This document shows, one piece after another, positions 33,088 through 44,935 of a DNA stretch of 64,000 bases. The notes under the pieces were generated by a model that was given only the letters and a program-made list of their open reading frames with translations, did no database searches and was not told the DNA's origin. The DNA comes from Pseudorasbora parva (taxonomy: Eukaryota > Chordata > Actinopteri > Cypriniformes > Gobionidae). A program made the position numbers and the translations under genes. The stretch spans positions 51,677,478 to 51,741,477 of the forward strand of contig NC_090177.1 of the NCBI RefSeq assembly GCF_024679245.1, read 5' to 3'. Each line of letters opens with the position of its first letter. The stretch's first letter is position 1.

Positions 33088-33625
33088 TGAAGACGAGTTC
33101 GTGAAGTCGGACAGCTGTTGTGTGTAAATCGGCTGTACACTCGTTATTGCGGTGGACGTGAGACTGAATGACTACACTTGAACATGTCCACTATGGTGTC
33201 GGACAACACTACAAATGGCCGTCCCTTCAAATAATGCCCTATTTCAGGGTATAGGGTCGATTTCGGATTCAGCCCCTGTCGTGGAGACTGAGCAGCCCAA
33301 CATCTCGATTGAGACAGCAGTCTGTCAGGTGTGTGTGAGTCTGTGAGAGAGAGAGAGAGTTTGTGTGCACATGTATGTTTGGGTGCGTGAAGTCGGACAG
33401 CTGTTGTGTGTAAATCGGCTGTACACTCGTTATTGCGGTGCAACGTGAGACTGAATGACTGCACTTGAACATGTCCACTATGGTGTCGGACAACACTACA
33501 AATGGCCGTCCCTTCAAATAATGCCCTATTTCAGGGTATAGGGGTCGATTTCAGATTCAGCCCCTGTCGTGGAGACTGAGCAGCCCAACATCTCGATTGA
33601 GACAGCGCAGTCTGTCAGGTGTGTG
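33088..33625 (-). repeat. Tandem duplication in the right foldback arm
   Basis: About 240 bases (GTGAAGTCGGACAGCTG ... GACAGCAGTCTGTCAGG) occur twice in direct order (33088-33330 and 33389-33625), with small indels. The left arm has only one copy at this level, so the duplication followed formation of the inverted repeat. Confidence 0.85.
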
Positions 33626-33965
33626 TGCCCGGCCGCCGATCTGTTTGTGACTTGTGTAGGTGAGTTTGTGTGCACATGTATGTTTGAGTGTGTTTTAAGT
33701 ACAATTACAAAGCAATTCATTGGTTTTGTTTAACTCTGAAACAATTTTCGAGTTGCGTTGTGGTAAAAATAGCTACGGGTAACGCCAGCTGATTGAGGAG
33801 TTCAACCATTCTACGTCATCGACCTAGAACGCAAACAAAATGGCGCCGCCCATGGTCCAAATATAAAATCGATTTTTTAAATAACGTAGATCTTTCATGG
33901 GTTTTCTACTACATAATTCAGTAAGAGACATCATTTATGTTATATTAAGCCATACAAGTCTCAAC

Positions 33966-34570
33966 GGCTGTTAACAAGCAGAATAACTGAAGGAAAGATG
34001 AGAACAGAAAAAGAGACGAGCAGAAACACAAGAACTACAACTGACTTCAGCCTCAGCTTTAGATGAAATCAACTGAAGATAAAAGAAGACTTTAAATCTC
34101 TGAAGATCTCATCAGAGGATTAAACAACTCCACAAACAGCATTACCAGCTTCACACATTACTAACCAGACTGACTTTATTTCTGTCAGACGACTACAGAA
34201 GCTCTTATTGAGAATTAACAGAGGTTTAACTCTGATGTGTTTCATTTGAAGTCACCATTACGATGATCAGTGTGTCCATTAGTTGGGCTCTTTACTCTTA
34301 TTAGACATCTGTCTGTTTTTGGCTGCTGTGAAAGGAAGGATCTGCAGCAGCAAAAGAACCTTAAACAAACTGACATTAGATGGTGATGGTTACCTGTTGA
34401 TGACAGGGTTATAATCATCTTAAAATTCACTAATGTCATTTGATTCTAACAATTGTGTTATTAATGGATTTTCATTATAATTCCTGAGTTACTGCAGCAA
34501 AGAACGGCACTGAAGTCATTCTTAAAAAGGGAAGATGTGTTCGGAGTTTAGCCGACCAGATACGGTGAAT
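33966..34570 (+). other. Gene-free spacer
   Basis: No motif, TIR or credible ORF is seen. The composition is moderate AT. It may be host DNA or an old repeat. Confidence 0.4.
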
Positions 34571-34696
34571 GTTTAATCCATGGGCGTAGATTACGCGGGG
34601 GACGCGGGGGCAGGGGCGTAGGAGCGACTTTGACATTGGGGGGGACATTTTCGCCATTCAGTGTAATACCAATCAGATGCTCCGAACGGCAGCAAC

Positions 34697-35080
34697 TGTT
34701 GGAAATTTTCTTCTTCCAAAAACCATTTCCCAAAGATCATTTGATTTCAGAAAGACTTTATTCAAATTAACAAAGCCGAGTTTCCCCTGCAGGAGACAAC
34801 TCCAGTTCTTTGGTTTACCTAGCATATATACCCAGCTGCTTTCCCAAAATGGTCACAACCTTCAGCTAGTTTTCCAGTTGGTTTCCTGGCTCATATGTCA
34901 CAGCATTCCCAGTTCTTTTTCTGTCCATCATGCACCTTCTACATGTCATTTTCAAGCACGTTGTCAAGGTCCCCAAGAACTTAAAACAGGGCAAACACAA
35001 CCTCAGCAAACAGCCAATATCTAATAGTGTCTTATATACAGCTTATTTTACATTAAATTCAATAATAAAAATCTTCTACA
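34697..35080 (-). repeat. LTR (3' LTR in element sense)
   Basis: This is a 384-bp direct repeat of 41113-41496. Visible differences are ATATC/ATAAC and CTTAT/CTTGT near positions 335 and 351 of the repeat. Confidence 0.95.
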
Positions 35081-35093
35081 TTCCCCCCTCTGG
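35081..35093 (-). promoter_or_regulatory. Polypurine tract of the LTR element
   Basis: On the minus strand this reads CCAGAGGGGGGAA immediately before the LTR, the expected plus-strand DNA priming site. Confidence 0.75.
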
Positions 35094-38000
35094 GGCTTAC
35101 CTAAGCCCCAATTTTGTATCTTTCTTCCAGACGTGTAGCTTCAAAATCTAGCTTCCTTAGTTATCCTACCTTATGACTTAAATTAAGTCACTCACTCTTC
35201 ATTGCCAAAGACCAGATTATGCAACCACACTCTGGATGAGCATCAGAACCAAACATCTCTTTTCAGACCTTTATTCTTTCTTTCTTAGGTGTATTTTTTC
35301 CTTTTTATTCTTTTTCTTTTTCCGAAAAGAGTAAAAGATTCTTTTGCTCCCTTTAAAACTAGACCATTGTTGTAAGCATGAACATACAATTGGCTCAGCC
35401 TTGTAAGTTATTTTCACAATTATGTAGAGTATATCAATGTATACCATAATACAAGTTCTTTTTTGGAATGTAGACATCCTTAACCCAGACATTGTTCTCA
35501 TATTCGTCTTTTTTGCCCTCATTTGATATACTTAAATCTCCATCAGATGTTTGTACATTTCAATTTGATTTGTCAGACCAATCTTAACATACTTTGTTTG
35601 CCCTCTTAATTGTTGTCTCATTATCTTAACCTCTTAGCATTTTTATGTGCTTAACCATGGCTTTGACAATTAGCGATATTAACATGAAAATTTCACAGCA
35701 GAACAATAACCATATTGATACAGAACAAGCTTGATATTGCAACTTTTAAAGACATCCCTTATTTAGCAAATCACTCTTCAAACTTTAGAATTAAACCAGT
35801 TTTCTTTAACTTCTGCTCTTATGCCTCTTGTTTAATTTACTCATAACTTTGTCTGCCAATAACCTATAATCAACTAAGGGCTTGCCTATTTTGCCTTGTC
35901 ATTCTATTTGTTTCATGAAATTGTTCTTCTATAGCACAGATAAAGCATCATCTCTAAATCTCCTGACTATAGTAAATATAAATTTAGCCATTTTCTGTTT
36001 TTATTTTGCTTGATCCATATAATTGTTGGTTAAACCAAGGTAAACTATCTTTCTTATTTTTTGATCAATTCCTATTTTTATAAAGTCTTATTAATTCCTT
36101 AATCTGAAGAAGCAATCTTTTAGTCAAAATCATTTTTAGATGATGAATGATCAGAATATTGTTGTGCATTTATTATCACAATACACTTAGTTCTTTGTTA
36201 GATTGTTTAAATTCTTGTCTGTTTATTACAAAAACTAACAATAAATATAATTTTAACTTAAGTTTAATGCAGTCTGACTGATTGCTTTAGTGGCTCAGTT
36301 CAAGCTGCTCATGAAGCAATCATTTCTTCAGTTTTACTACTAACAAAACTCTAAAACTTGATTAGAAGTAGAAACTTAATTATAAAACTCCCTTGTGTGT
36401 AATTTAAGTGTTATTGTTAATCAATCAATTACTTATCGCTTTTAGTGCTTTTGTTTTCTTACATTGCTTATAAATATCCATTAATCTTTCCTTATCTTAT
36501 AAATATCCCTTAATCTTTCCTTATCTTATAAATATCCCTTAATCTTTCCTTATCATCTAATATCTTATTCCCCCCTCAACATTCTTAGATGTCACAAACT
36601 ATGCACATCGAAGAATGTTTAAAAGGATTGTTGCAACAATTTGTCCTTTATCTGAATGGCAAATATCTTTTTTGGCCCTCTTTTGTTGCCTTCTAATGGC
36701 CTACTTTTTATTAAATTTGGTTGTGGTTCTGTAAGCACTACTTGATAAATATTCAAATTAGTTGTATCATAGTGTCTTACTAAATCAAGCTATCAAGCTT
36801 TTGAATTGAAATTGAAATTCGTGGTAATACCTATAGTCCTAATTCAAACTTTGTTTTAACTTTAGACTGAAATTTAGTCATCTATTTTATATTAGGATCT
36901 TGTTCATAAGCTCTTTTAGTTCTACCTTTGTAAGCCTTTATAAGTTGTTCTGATTCTCACTGACAATGCTTTAGCCGTATTCTAGCGCTCATTTCTTAGT
37001 GGCAAAGAGGCTAGAAGTCATTCTTTACCACAAGTCCAAAGATATCTGCTACTACTATTGTCTAAACTTCAATCTTTTATCTACGGTAGTGATATAGTTT
37101 GCATTTTACGTTTTTCTTCTTCTGTATTATTATTATTAGTAGTAGTAATAATATTTATTTATTTATTTTCTTATTCTTTGAAGTTATGGGGCTCTTACAA
37201 GTATTTTTGCATCTCAACCTTTTTTTCCCGTCTTATTTTTCAATATCTGCACCTCTACAGTTTTGCAGTTTTATCTCTTGTTTTTTTAATCAGTTCTTCT
37301 TTTACTGGGGTTTTAAAATTGTTAATACGTCTGTTGTGATCTAAAGCATAACATTTGAAATTCTGGGTTGATTCTTCTGCCTTGCATAGCTCCTTATGAG
37401 CTTTCAACACTCTGCAACCTTCATTGTGCATCTCTGGTCAAGCCTATCCCCTTTTTTCCATTTGTTGAGATGATGATCATTCTGTGAGCAACTCTTCACC
37501 AGGGTGACTCTTTGCGAGCCGTTGCAATGGGCTTTCCCTCGTTGGTAAGGGAGAGACGTCACTAGTACGCTCTTGTGTCCCCTACTTCATGGTATGTGGG
37601 AATGCTGAAGCTGGCTGATGTATTTTAAGATGAGAAGCATGGACTCAAGTGTCCTCTGTTGATCAATGCACACTCTTCTTATGAGATCACAATGCGCATT
37701 CACTGGTTCTTTTTGTTGGATCATACTGGAATCCTTCCTGGAATTGAGCTCCTGTCACCTATAATTGAGACTAAACCTTTTCTTGTTAGTGACAACAACA
37801 TATAATAATCATCTGCTCGTCTGTCCCACTGTTCCTGTGAAAAGCTTTTGTGAGGCTGAGCGCTGTCCTGTCCCCTTTTAGGGCTCTCAACTTACATCAT
37901 TAGCAGGGCTTAAACCCCTATTCATAATCATTTTTGTCTTATACCATTTTCCCCCAAAGAGTTTCAAATGTATTCTTTACAATTAGCCAATTCAACTCAG

Positions 38001-41000
38001 TTATTTCATTGTTTTGTGTCTCATTATCCTTTCCTAATTTCTGATGCATATGGAAAGCACTCAACCCACTTTGCTCAAGTTAACAGTTACATGATATTAC
38101 ACTTTTGAATCCGCTCCACCAGCTCCATAGCGATATGCTGAAAAGAAATGCAGATATGTTATGCGCTGCGCAAATGTGGCAATATTTTTCCCTCCTTTTT
38201 ACCACAAAAGTATTGACCAGGAAACTTAACCAAATTCATCCATGGTCATTGTTTTATTGGGCATAATTTGCCCTGTGGGCCCACATACTAAATTTAAATA
38301 CAGCTGTTTTGGCAAAATATATTTTTGCCTTAGTGTCTCTTCAGACACTCTCTGTCAATCACCCACTCACACTCCATGGCCATCACTCACACCCCCATCC
38401 TGTATTTTTGTTTCTGCTTCAACAGGTTGTGCTCTAATTGAGGAACACCAGGAATGCCACAAGGTCTGAACATGGCACTGTAGCATTCCCTGTACATGAA
38501 CCTTTCTTTTTCTCACAAAGTCTAATAGATAGTAGACCTAGTTATGGTGCAGTTGAGACAGTCGATTGTAATTTCTCAAGTGCATTTAATAATTTGTTCG
38601 TCTCATTTTAAGTTTGTAATTTTCTTTTTGTTGTTGCTCATGAGCTTCTTTAAGAATGATATTGGAGATCTCTTCATTATCATGGATCCTTGGCCAATAA
38701 TATTTTTATCTCGTTATCCCACTGATGACAGCATTCTGACTTCATGTTTTTGACTTTGGAGTTATTATTATTTAATCCAGCTCTAGTTAAAGTCAAATTT
38801 ATTAAACAAGATGGAGTGACCAACATTCAGTTTACCTACCATATTTTTCTGTGAGACATCTCGTGTCTATATTTTCTTAACCAATGAATACATATTTAAT
38901 GATTTTAGCCCTAGATGTTTAACATTCTAGCCCTTACTATACCAAATCCAGCCTCAGTTGTAACTATTAGGTGAGTTGAACACCCACTATTGTCTGTCAA
39001 TGCACTGTGTTTTTCTTTTCTCTTTTTTTTCATCAGACATAGGGCTGGACTGGTGCCTATACTGAAAAAGCAGAGAAGGTTAGTTTAGCAGAGAATACAA
39101 AGAACTGCTATGAGACCAGTGAATTATCAAGATGAATCAAGTGAATATCATAACTAACAAATTTGAAGCAGACTCTAGAGTGATCATTGTAGATGCCGCA
39201 CCTGTGCCGCCCGTCAGGGAATCGACGTCACTCATTCTGTATAGATCATCAATCTTTTGAAGCTCCTCAGCTGTTGTTCTGCATGTGTCGTCAGCCGGAT
39301 GTCACTCAAAGGCCTGTTGCGAAGTCCTGGTGTTGTCGAGTGGAACTTAGGCTCTGTCGTTTCTCAGCCTCTTCTCCATTTTAGCTTTTGACTAATCTTG
39401 TCAAAGTTTTGCATGTCAGGATATTGTCTCTGTTCTCGGGAAAGCCTCAAGTGAAAGTTTCACCTTTCCCTGCATTAAATCCGTCTTTTTCCATGCTGAC
39501 CTTTTAGAAAGCTTCATCTTCTCATCTTCTTCAGGAAGGGAGCTGAAAAAAGCCCATCACCCACTCTCTCTTCTTCTTTCTGCAGCCGTGTCTTCACCTT
39601 TCCCCACTTGTTGCTTCAGTGGTCAAGGCACTGTCATTGAAGCCATCTGAAATTTGAACACTCAGAGATCTGCATGAATCAGATTGAACTTTTATATCTT
39701 CTAATTCCAGTTGTATCTGAGCAATCAGCTCTTTTTCTAAATTCCATTCTCTAACCATTTTCTTCACTAGTTATCAAATGTCACTGGTTGACAACAGCAG
39801 TTCCTTCATTCTATTTTTAGTGAAGCAAGTTCTTCGTTGCAGTATGCAGAAAAGAAAGACAATAACATATCCTAATGATACTAAGTGTGATACAGCTAAA
39901 TACTTTTCATTCTTCTATATTCACATGCTGGGATAAAAATAATCTGGTAAATAAAACTTTTCTCAACCAACAGGAATTCTTTTTTGGTTTAATTTGAACC
40001 ACCAAGTCCCATTCTCTAAGGTCCTATGATTGTTGCAAATTATCTATAAATGTTGAAACTTTTCTTTAAACTTGGTCACCCAATCTCGCTCTCACTCAGC
40101 TCAATGCACAAGTTATTTTAACACAAGCATAATTCTCTGCATTGGAATACTTTCTCATACTGTCCCCTAGGGATAAAGAGATAGACATTTTTTGACATCT
40201 TTATAATATATAATACTTTAAGCACGTGCAATCTTATTATTTATTCATCTATTAAAATAATTAATTACATTTATCAAAAATATATATATATTATTATTTT
40301 TATATATATTGTATTACAGTGTTCTGCAGAACTAATATTTTGAAACAATATTCTAATTTCCTTTATTTATTTTCAATACCTCACATTTACGTTCCTATAG
40401 GGCTCATTCTCTCATTCACTGTTCTCAAGTGACCAGGGAGGGGGTCACTATTTTTACCCACAGACACAGTCAGACAAGACACAGGATCCCACACAGATAC
40501 ACTATTCTGTTCTGTCTCTTTCAGAACCATCCTTTCTGTTCAAATTTTACTTTATAAAAAATAAATTTAAAGGACCCACTTCTGGACTTCCTTTAACACA
40601 GTGGAATTCACTTAAAATTACTGCTGCACTTCCTCACACCGGTACAAAGTCCTCTTGACAAGTGCCAATATCTGATTAGTTATTAGTTAACCTTATTAGT
40701 TAAAATAAAATTAAATTAAAAAAACCCATCCGTCAAGGCCCACTTGGGTTGAATATCTGATAACCTTATCAGTTCAAATAAAATAAAGGAATCATCCTTC
40801 AAGGCCCACTTGATTCCTTACACAAATATCTGATAACCTACACAACCCTCTGACAAGTACACAAATATCATGCAATTATTCTGAAATCAAAGATCCTCAT
40901 TCCTTTTTTAGTTCTTTAAATTTGGAGAAGCTTTTTTAGTGACTTACCACTTCCAAGCGAGCCCTGGTGATCAACACAAACTTAAGAAAAAGCAAAAATT

Positions 41001-41090
41001 TGCTCACCTCAAGATAGTGGCCACTTGATGTTTGTGTTGATCATTCAAGGTCATCAAGCTTGCAGTGGTTTGTCATCAGCTCCGAAGCCA
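35094..41090 (-). other. Internal region of the LTR element, no pol gene
   Basis: No frame longer than about 93 codons and no RT, protease or integrase motif is seen on either strand. It is A-rich on the minus strand. A three-copy tandem repeat of about 29 bases (TATAAATATCCCTTAATC-type) lies at 36468-36556. A stretch near 39190-39540 reads in pieces like EELQKIDDLYRMSDVDSL, which I do not recognise. Confidence 0.6.
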
Positions 41091-41108
41091 GTCCCATCTG
41101 GGGTGCCA
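41091..41108 (-). promoter_or_regulatory. Primer-binding site of the LTR element
   Basis: On the minus strand this reads TGGCACCCCAGATGGGAC, four bases after the LTR. A TGG start complements the CCA end of a tRNA. I cannot name the tRNA by eye. Confidence 0.7.
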
Positions 41109-41112
41109 AATA

Positions 41113-41496
41113 TGTTGGAAATTTTCTTCTTCCAAAAACCATTTCCCAAAGATCATTTGATTTCAGAAAGACTTTATTCAAATTAACAAAGCCGAGTTTC
41201 CCCTGCAGGAGACAACTCCAGTTCTTTGGTTTACCTAGCATATATACCCAGCTGCTTTCCCAAAATGGTCACAACCTTCAGCTAGTTTTCCAGTTGGTTT
41301 CCTGGCTCATATGTCACAGCATTCCCAGTTCTTTTTCTGTCCATCATGCACCTTCTACATGTCATTTTCAAGCACGTTGTCAAGGTCCCCAAGAACTTAA
41401 AACAGGGCAAACACAACCTCAGCAAACAGCCAATAACTAATAGTGTCTTGTATACAGCTTATTTTACATTAAATTCAATAATAAAAATCTTCTACA
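41113..41496 (-). repeat. LTR (5' LTR in element sense)
   Basis: Direct partner of 34697-35080. Its near identity shows recent insertion or recent gene conversion. Confidence 0.95.
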
Positions 41497-41655
41497 CAAC
41501 ATAAACAAACGCGTTTGTGGCTCAAACTCAACTTCGTTATGCCGTTATCATCTTTTATTTTAATTGTGCAAAATTATCTTAATGTATATGTTTTTGTTGT
41601 TATTATAAATAATCTCCCATTTCTGTCTTCAATAGAGTGGGGAAACGTCTTCCTT

Positions 41656-41832
41656 AAAGGTAGTTCACCCAAAACTGAAAATCCTGTCATTATCTCACCC
41701 TCGATCATGTCGATCCAAACCTGTAAATATCTTAAAATTGTGTCCGAAGATGACCGAGGGTCTTACGGGTTGGAACGACATGAGGGTGAGTAATAATGAC
41801 CGAATTCAAATGTTTGTGTGAACTAACCCTTT
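41656..41832. mobile_element. Short MITE of a common fish type
   Basis: The left TTAAAGGTAGTTCACCC and right GAACTAACCCTTTGA ends are inverted. The interior (CTCACCCTC...CGACATGAGGGTGAG) is also palindromic. By memory this is a very common cyprinid repeat; its superfamily was not determined. Confidence 0.6.
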
Positions 41833-42236
41833 GACTTTGTAATGTCGTTTTCTGTACAGTAGCGGGGGGGGGGGGGGGAATTTCACATTTAAAGTGGGAA
41901 TTTCACATTTAAAGCCTACCAAAAGATCTCTTCAAAATATTAAATAAACATTATTGAGCTAAAATATAGAACACTTATTTGATTGTAAAATAGTTGCGGT
42001 GTATGGTCACATTTGACCATCAATGAGTATTAGTTTGACCCATTAGTAAGGAATACCTGAGGGCTAAATGCAAGAATAAAATTAATGTCAACAATGCTGC
42101 ATCTCTATCACTCTCCATAATAAAACGATCCAGTGAATATGACTGACTTAATAATCAATGCACACTAAGCTGTACTGTTTAACAAAACTTGCAGCAAACA
42201 TCTGTATAGTGAAACTGTTGTGTACCTTGTTGTGTG

Positions 42237-42291
42237 TTAGGGTTAGGTTAGGGTTAGGGTTAGGGTTAGGGTTAGGGTTAGGGTTAGGGTT
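42237..42291 (+). repeat. Interstitial telomeric repeat (TTAGGG)n
   Basis: About nine units of TTAGGG, one shortened to TTAGG. It lies within the inner hAT-like element and not at a chromosome end. Confidence 0.97.
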
Positions 42292-43721
42292 TAAGCCGTT
42301 CAAATGCATTGACACCGCGCTAGAAGTATTGAGCGCTCCATGAACCACGTGACTGCGCACGCCGCCGGTAGATGAGAGCATGCTGCCACTCCGCTTTTCA
42401 ACGCCTCTGACTTTAATTAGCGCCAAAACGCTATTTATTGTTTGAATTTTGCATTAAAGCTTAATATTAATAAAATCTATAGGCATAGCTTTGTTTAATA
42501 TAAAAAGCAGGTTTGGCAATTTGGCGTGAGATTAAGCTGGGCAGCGTGAGAGCGTGACACCGAGCCCGAAAGCGTGTGTGTCACGCCAAATGCGTGAGAG
42601 TTGGCAACCCTGGCTATTACAGTAGACGCTAATGTCATATGCAGTCAGACTGGATATTTATGAAGCATTCAAGGCTTTTTGGTCAGTCGCACACTCTTTT
42701 TTTTTTTTTTTGCGCTGGTGTCATGTGCTCTCTGCTTGATTGTTAATATATCATGTTATCTAAGAATAGTATGTCAAAAATGTGTTTATCTACTGAGTAG
42801 TGCTCCATACTATCTACAGCCAGACCGATAAACAAACACTGGAAGTTAACTTCGGGCCAGGCGCGTAACCGTAGCAACGCGCGTGCGTTATGAAGCTGGT
42901 GATTTGCGAATGGTGATTATTCAAACATAGCATGAAATCACTCTGGGTTTGACTGGCAAAACCGAATATCTTCTTTGTTGCGCTTTCAAAATAAAAGTTC
43001 CAAATGTTACAGTTTTTGTCCCTGCGTATAGGCTAATTTTTGGGTGGGACACATGCAGCATTTTCCAATATTGAGGGGGACACGTCCCCCCCGGTTCCTA
43101 CGCCAGTGCGCGGGGGACGTGTCCCCCTCACTTTTACTGGGTCTCACCGATCCTAGTCGACCCACTCCGAGCGGGATCCGAACCGGCGTTACCTGCGCGA
43201 GGGCGGGCAAGGTAACGCTAGGGACGCTAAAAACAGCTTTTTTTAATCTGGGTTGATTGGGCGCTTCTTGAGGTCACGGGCAAGTGTATACATAGAAACC
43301 AATGTGAATACATCAAGATTTAAATTCAGAGACAAAAAATAATCTATGCATGACCTGTCATTTTATTCGTATCTAAATATGAGGAGGGCTCTCTCACAGA
43401 AAGTCCAAAAGCAGATTCAGAAGTAATACACAGTCACGCTGGAGCTGCAGCTGAAGGAAAACAATCGTTATGAGTTATGAAACGTGACGACGACAATCAG
43501 ACGATTGCGACAATATATGCTTTATGTGTGCTTTTTAAGCCATCTCAATGTAGGCTATTTATTGACAATAAAGTAGGCTATCATATGAATAATGCAGCTT
43601 TTAATGTTTAGTATCTGCTGCTCACCAAGGCTGCATTTATGTAATTAAAAATAGTATAAACAGTAATATTGTAAAATATTATTACAAATTAAAACAGCTT
43701 TTTTCCTATGTGAATATATAG

Positions 43722-44262
43722 TGATTTATTCCTGTGATCAAAGCTGAATTTATCATCATTCCTCCAGTCTTCAGTGTCACATGATCCTTCACTAATCATT
43801 CTCATATGAGGATCTGATGATCAACACACACTTATGATTAGTATCAGTGTTGAAAACAGTTGTGCTGCTTTAAAATGTTGTGGAAACCATGAAAGCCTAC
43901 ATGTTATTTTTCAGGATTCTTTAATGAATAGAAAGTTCAATGGATAGCATTTATTTGCATGTATTAAATAAATTATTATCTAATTTGTAATATTAAAAAT
44001 ATCACTTGTGATCAATTTAACGCATGTCTGATCAATAAAAGTATTAATTTCTCTCTTTTTTAATTTTACCACAAATGTTTAGATGGTTTCCACAAAATGT
44101 AAGCATCACCATGAGCAGCACAACTGATAGGCTAATAATCATAAATGTGTGTTGATCATCAGATCCTCATCTGAGAATGATTAGTGAAGGATCATGTGAC
44201 ACTGAAGACTGGAGTAATGATGATAAATTCAGCTTTGATCACAGGAATAAATCACACTTTAC
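43722..44262. repeat. Inverted pair of a dispersed repeat
   Basis: 43722-43891 (TTATTCCTGTGATCAAAGCT ... AACAGTTGTGCTGCTTT) is repeated in reverse complement at 44093-44262, with a loop of about 200 bases. The sequence resembles a repeat found throughout cyprinid genomes, by memory. Confidence 0.8.
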
Positions 44263-44935
44263 TATATCTTCACATAGAGAACAGCATGGTTTACATCAGA
44301 ATATATATATTTTTTTACATTGCATAAAATCTATGGAGTCTTAATGCACAAGTGTTTGTAGGCTAGTATATAAACCAATCATAAAATTGGCACAAAAAAA
44401 TAGGAGAATAATATTATAGATATTAATTAGTGGTTATTGTTCAGCAGTGTATTTGATATCTTGCCCAATTAAAAGCAAGAGATGCGATTAATTATATGTC
44501 CCCCGACAGAAATTTCTGTCCCCCTCACTTCTGAAAAGATGGCTACGCCCCTGGTTTAATCTATCAACAAGTTCTGCTTCACCTTCGTTGCTCTGGTTGG
44601 TGTAGCGCTATCCTATCGCGTGCAGAGGGAGTTTGAAAGACAACCGTTTATCCGCCCCTCGGATTGAGCTGTCAATGGAGAGTTTCCAGACCAAACATCT
44701 TGATGTGGCTCTGGCTTGTCAGGCTAGGGTTTTGTGAGAGGAGATACATTTTGTGATAGCAGTGATTTTGTGATATACATGAGATTTATATTGCGCTTGG
44801 GTTAGTTATATTTAGGCTAGATTTAAATTAAATATATTGACTGATATAAACAGTGACATATTGTTAGGATAGATATAGGTGACACATTCATATAGGCTAA
44901 GTTAGATATTGACAGATAGCACAGCATAAGATATA

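Larger units (their letters stand above)
31029..33965. mobile_element. Foldback-like element with arms of about 600 bp
   Basis: 31029-31668 is the inverted complement of about 33328-33965, from GTTGAGACTTGTATGGC on the left to GCCATACAAGTCTCAAC on the right. The right side also has a tandem partial second copy (33088-33330 repeats 33389-33625). Each arm carries a CpG-containing block with a core ATGGGCGGCGCCATTTTG at its outer end. No transposase and no clear TSD are seen, so the superfamily is unknown. hAT-4 sits in the middle. Confidence 0.7.
34697..41496 (-). mobile_element. Non-coding LTR retrotransposon (LARD-like), recent
   Basis: Two 384-bp direct LTRs (34697-35080, 41113-41496) run TG...CA and differ at only two positions that I can find. 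CAAC is duplicated on both sides (34693-34696, 41497-41500), a 4-bp TSD as in gypsy/ERV-type integration. The primer-binding site next to the right LTR and the polypurine tract next to the left LTR show that it reads on the minus strand. The internal 6 kb has only short ORFs on either strand, so it must have been copied with proteins from a relative. Confidence 0.85.
34611..43108. mobile_element. Inner hAT-type element (hAT-6), same family as its host
   Basis: The ends are CAGGGGCGTAGG and CCTACGCCAGTG, with 8-bp duplication CGCGGGGG at 34603-34610 and 43109-43116. The subterminal GGGGGACA repeats match those of the outer element. After removing the LTR element (34697-41496 plus its TSD), about 1.7 kb remains, holding a MITE and a telomere-like array. 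Confidence 0.75.
34579..44553. mobile_element. Outer hAT-type element (hAT-5) hosting nested insertions
   Basis: The left end is CATGGGCGTAG, the right end CTACGCCCCTG, with 8-bp duplication GTTTAATC at 34571-34578 and 44554-44561. Nearly 8.5 kb of the 9.98 kb is a later insertion (34611-43108). Own sequence is 34579-34610 plus 43117-44553, and it contains the inverted repeat at 43722-44262. No transposase is seen. Confidence 0.7.

Noticed and set aside
35094..41090. Retroviral gag-pol-env genes inside the LTR element
   Set aside because: No long frame and no protease, RT or integrase motif on either strand. The few short frames are AT-driven.
43130..43220. tRNA-like B box (GGTTCGGATCC on the minus strand)
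   Set aside because: No matching A box at the right distance and no foldable cloverleaf by eye; it lies within the hAT-like element.
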